Shown here piece by piece: positions 63,483 through 64,000 of a DNA stretch of 64,000 nucleotides; within the stretch, counting starts at the first letter, position 1, and each line of letters begins with the position of its first letter. Location of the stretch: the NCBI RefSeq assembly GCF_021602025.1, contig NZ_BQHW01000003.1, forward strand, positions 62,001 to 126,000. Reading direction: 5' to 3'. The position numbers were made by a program, and so were the translations under genes. Source of the stretch: Pseudomonas ceruminis. Lineage in GTDB: Bacteria; Pseudomonadota; Gammaproteobacteria; Pseudomonadales; Pseudomonadaceae. The notes under the pieces are model-generated. The model was given only the letters and a program-made list of their open reading frames with translations, was not told the DNA's origin and made no database searches.

Positions 63483-63716
63483 TCAGGACAGGAGGAAGAA
63501 ACTCAGGACGAGGTACATCGCGACGAAGCGGATGCAGACGCCGAGGAACTGGCGCTGGTTGAGGCGGCTCTCGGACCACCCCACATAGGCCGTTCGGATG
63601 GCCCAGACGCCCCACACGAGCAGGACCGCGAACACGACGCCGACCAGGACGGTCGCCATCGCGGAAGGCGCGATACCGCTGTTGGCTTGAAATGCCGAGA
63701 CCTGGGCGCCGTTCAT
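63483..63716 (-). CDS. ICE membrane protein, TIGR03758 family
   Basis: A 77-residue protein with two TMs ('MATVLVGVVFAVLLVWGVWA', 'CIRFVAMYLVLSFFLLS') and a conserved middle ('AYVGWSESRLNQRQFLG'). Found just upstream of the pilin gene in this T4SS family; it is itself pilin-like in build. Its start overlaps the preceding stop by 4 bp. Confidence 0.88.
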   Translation of the reverse strand: MNGAQVSAFQANSGIAPSAMATVLVGVVFAVLLVWGVWAIRTAYVGWSESRLNQRQFLGVCIRFVAMYLVLSFFLLS

Positions 63717-64000
63717 TGCTCGCCCTCCGCAGTCGTCTTCGGCGATGGCGAAGCGGCCCGCTCGGTGCGGTAGTCGCCGGCCAGTTCGGAGGGGTCGCGC
63801 GGCTGAGCGCGTGATGGCGTCAGGTGGAACTGGATGCCGGCGCGCACGCGCGCCAGGTCAGCCAGCAGCCGTGGGTAATCGAAGTGGTAGCGCTCGCCCG
63901 GCTGGATGGGGGCATGCGCGGCGCTGTCCGCGACGGTGCGTTCCAGCGCGTCGAGCTGGCGCAGCGCGGCGACCAACTCCTGGCGCTGCGCCGGGGACTC
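63713..64000 (-). CDS. RAQPRD-family ICE protein, 5' end beyond the window
   Basis: The reading frame is open to the window edge, so the N-terminus (signal peptide in the family) is missing. The signature itself is visible in 'SRAQPRDPSELAGDYR', preceded by 'RYHFDYPRLLADLARVRAGI'. RAQPRD proteins are small exported components at the head of the PFL-type T4SS operon. About 95 residues are seen. Confidence 0.88.
   Translation of the reverse strand, partial: ESPAQRQELVAALRQLDALERTVADSAAHAPIQPGERYHFDYPRLLADLARVRAGIQFHLTPSRAQPRDPSELAGDYRTERAASPSPKTTAEGEQ

Overview
The window is high-GC DNA from a proteobacterium. Gene content fits Burkholderiales (Achromobacter/Bordetella/Delftia-like) or Pseudomonas; the sequence alone does not decide. 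Nearly everything looks like accessory DNA: the transfer half of an integrative conjugative element (ICE) of the PFL_47xx / TIGR037xx type (ICEclc/PAGI-2-like, type G T4SS) at about 46.1-64.0 kb, and a long metal-resistance cargo at about 0-46 kb. No integrase, attachment site, tRNA, rRNA or CRISPR array is visible, so the ICE ends lie outside.

Layout. (1) 0-4 kb: a LysR-type effector domain lacking its DNA-binding part, an Xre regulator, a full LysR regulator, 4-hydroxyphenylpyruvate dioxygenase (hpd) and a divergent Lrp/AsnC regulator. (2) 4.1-8.8 kb: copper module, with a CopZ-like chaperone, a glutaredoxin-MauE/DoxX membrane protein, a [2Fe-2S] ferredoxin, CueR and a Cu(I) P1B-ATPase. (3) 9-17.7 kb: an ArsR/SmtB sensor, then a minus-strand heavy-metal RND operon (OMF, His-rich membrane protein, adaptor, CzcA-like pump, His-rich periplasmic protein, dihydrolipoyl dehydrogenase). 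(4) 17.9-24.6 kb: a CsoR/InrS-like sensor, an NreB-like MFS exporter broken by an internal deletion, CzcD, a second ArsR, a secreted three-repeat protein and a CadA-type ATPase with a His-rich linker. (5) 24.7-32.5 kb: a MexEF-OprN-like HAE-RND operon with a frameshifted adaptor, a MerR regulator and an MFS transporter. (6) 32.5-44 kb: less GC-rich nested material, with an IS481-family element inside a ClbS/DfsB-like gene, an NTF2-like protein, an AaeBXA-type aromatic-acid efflux operon with its own outer-membrane factor, an IS1182-like remnant, a GntR regulator and a TonB-dependent receptor frameshifted near its end. (7) 44-46 kb: a CueR-type promoter driving a duplicated DUF305 protein and a glutaredoxin, then kdsA. 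(8) 46-64 kb: MobH relaxase TraI, an Xre-RES toxin-antitoxin pair, DUF3742, and the minus-strand T4SS operon from RAQPRD to TraG-N.

How it works together. Two regulons can be read from the DNA. Three promoters with the 19-bp spacer typical of MerR-family activation (4.1, 8.8 and 44.0 kb) suggest one CueR regulon joining the chaperone, the ATPase and the DUF305/glutaredoxin pair. A recurring TGAA-N6-TTCA operator (czcD, the three-repeat protein, the 31-kb MFS gene, with degenerate copies before lysR, the Czc-like operon and cadA) suggests a Zn/Cd/Co regulon for the two ArsR paralogues, both of which carry the alpha5 metal site. Three genes are broken by small lesions (MFS deletion, adaptor frameshift, TonB-receptor frameshift) and one by an IS.
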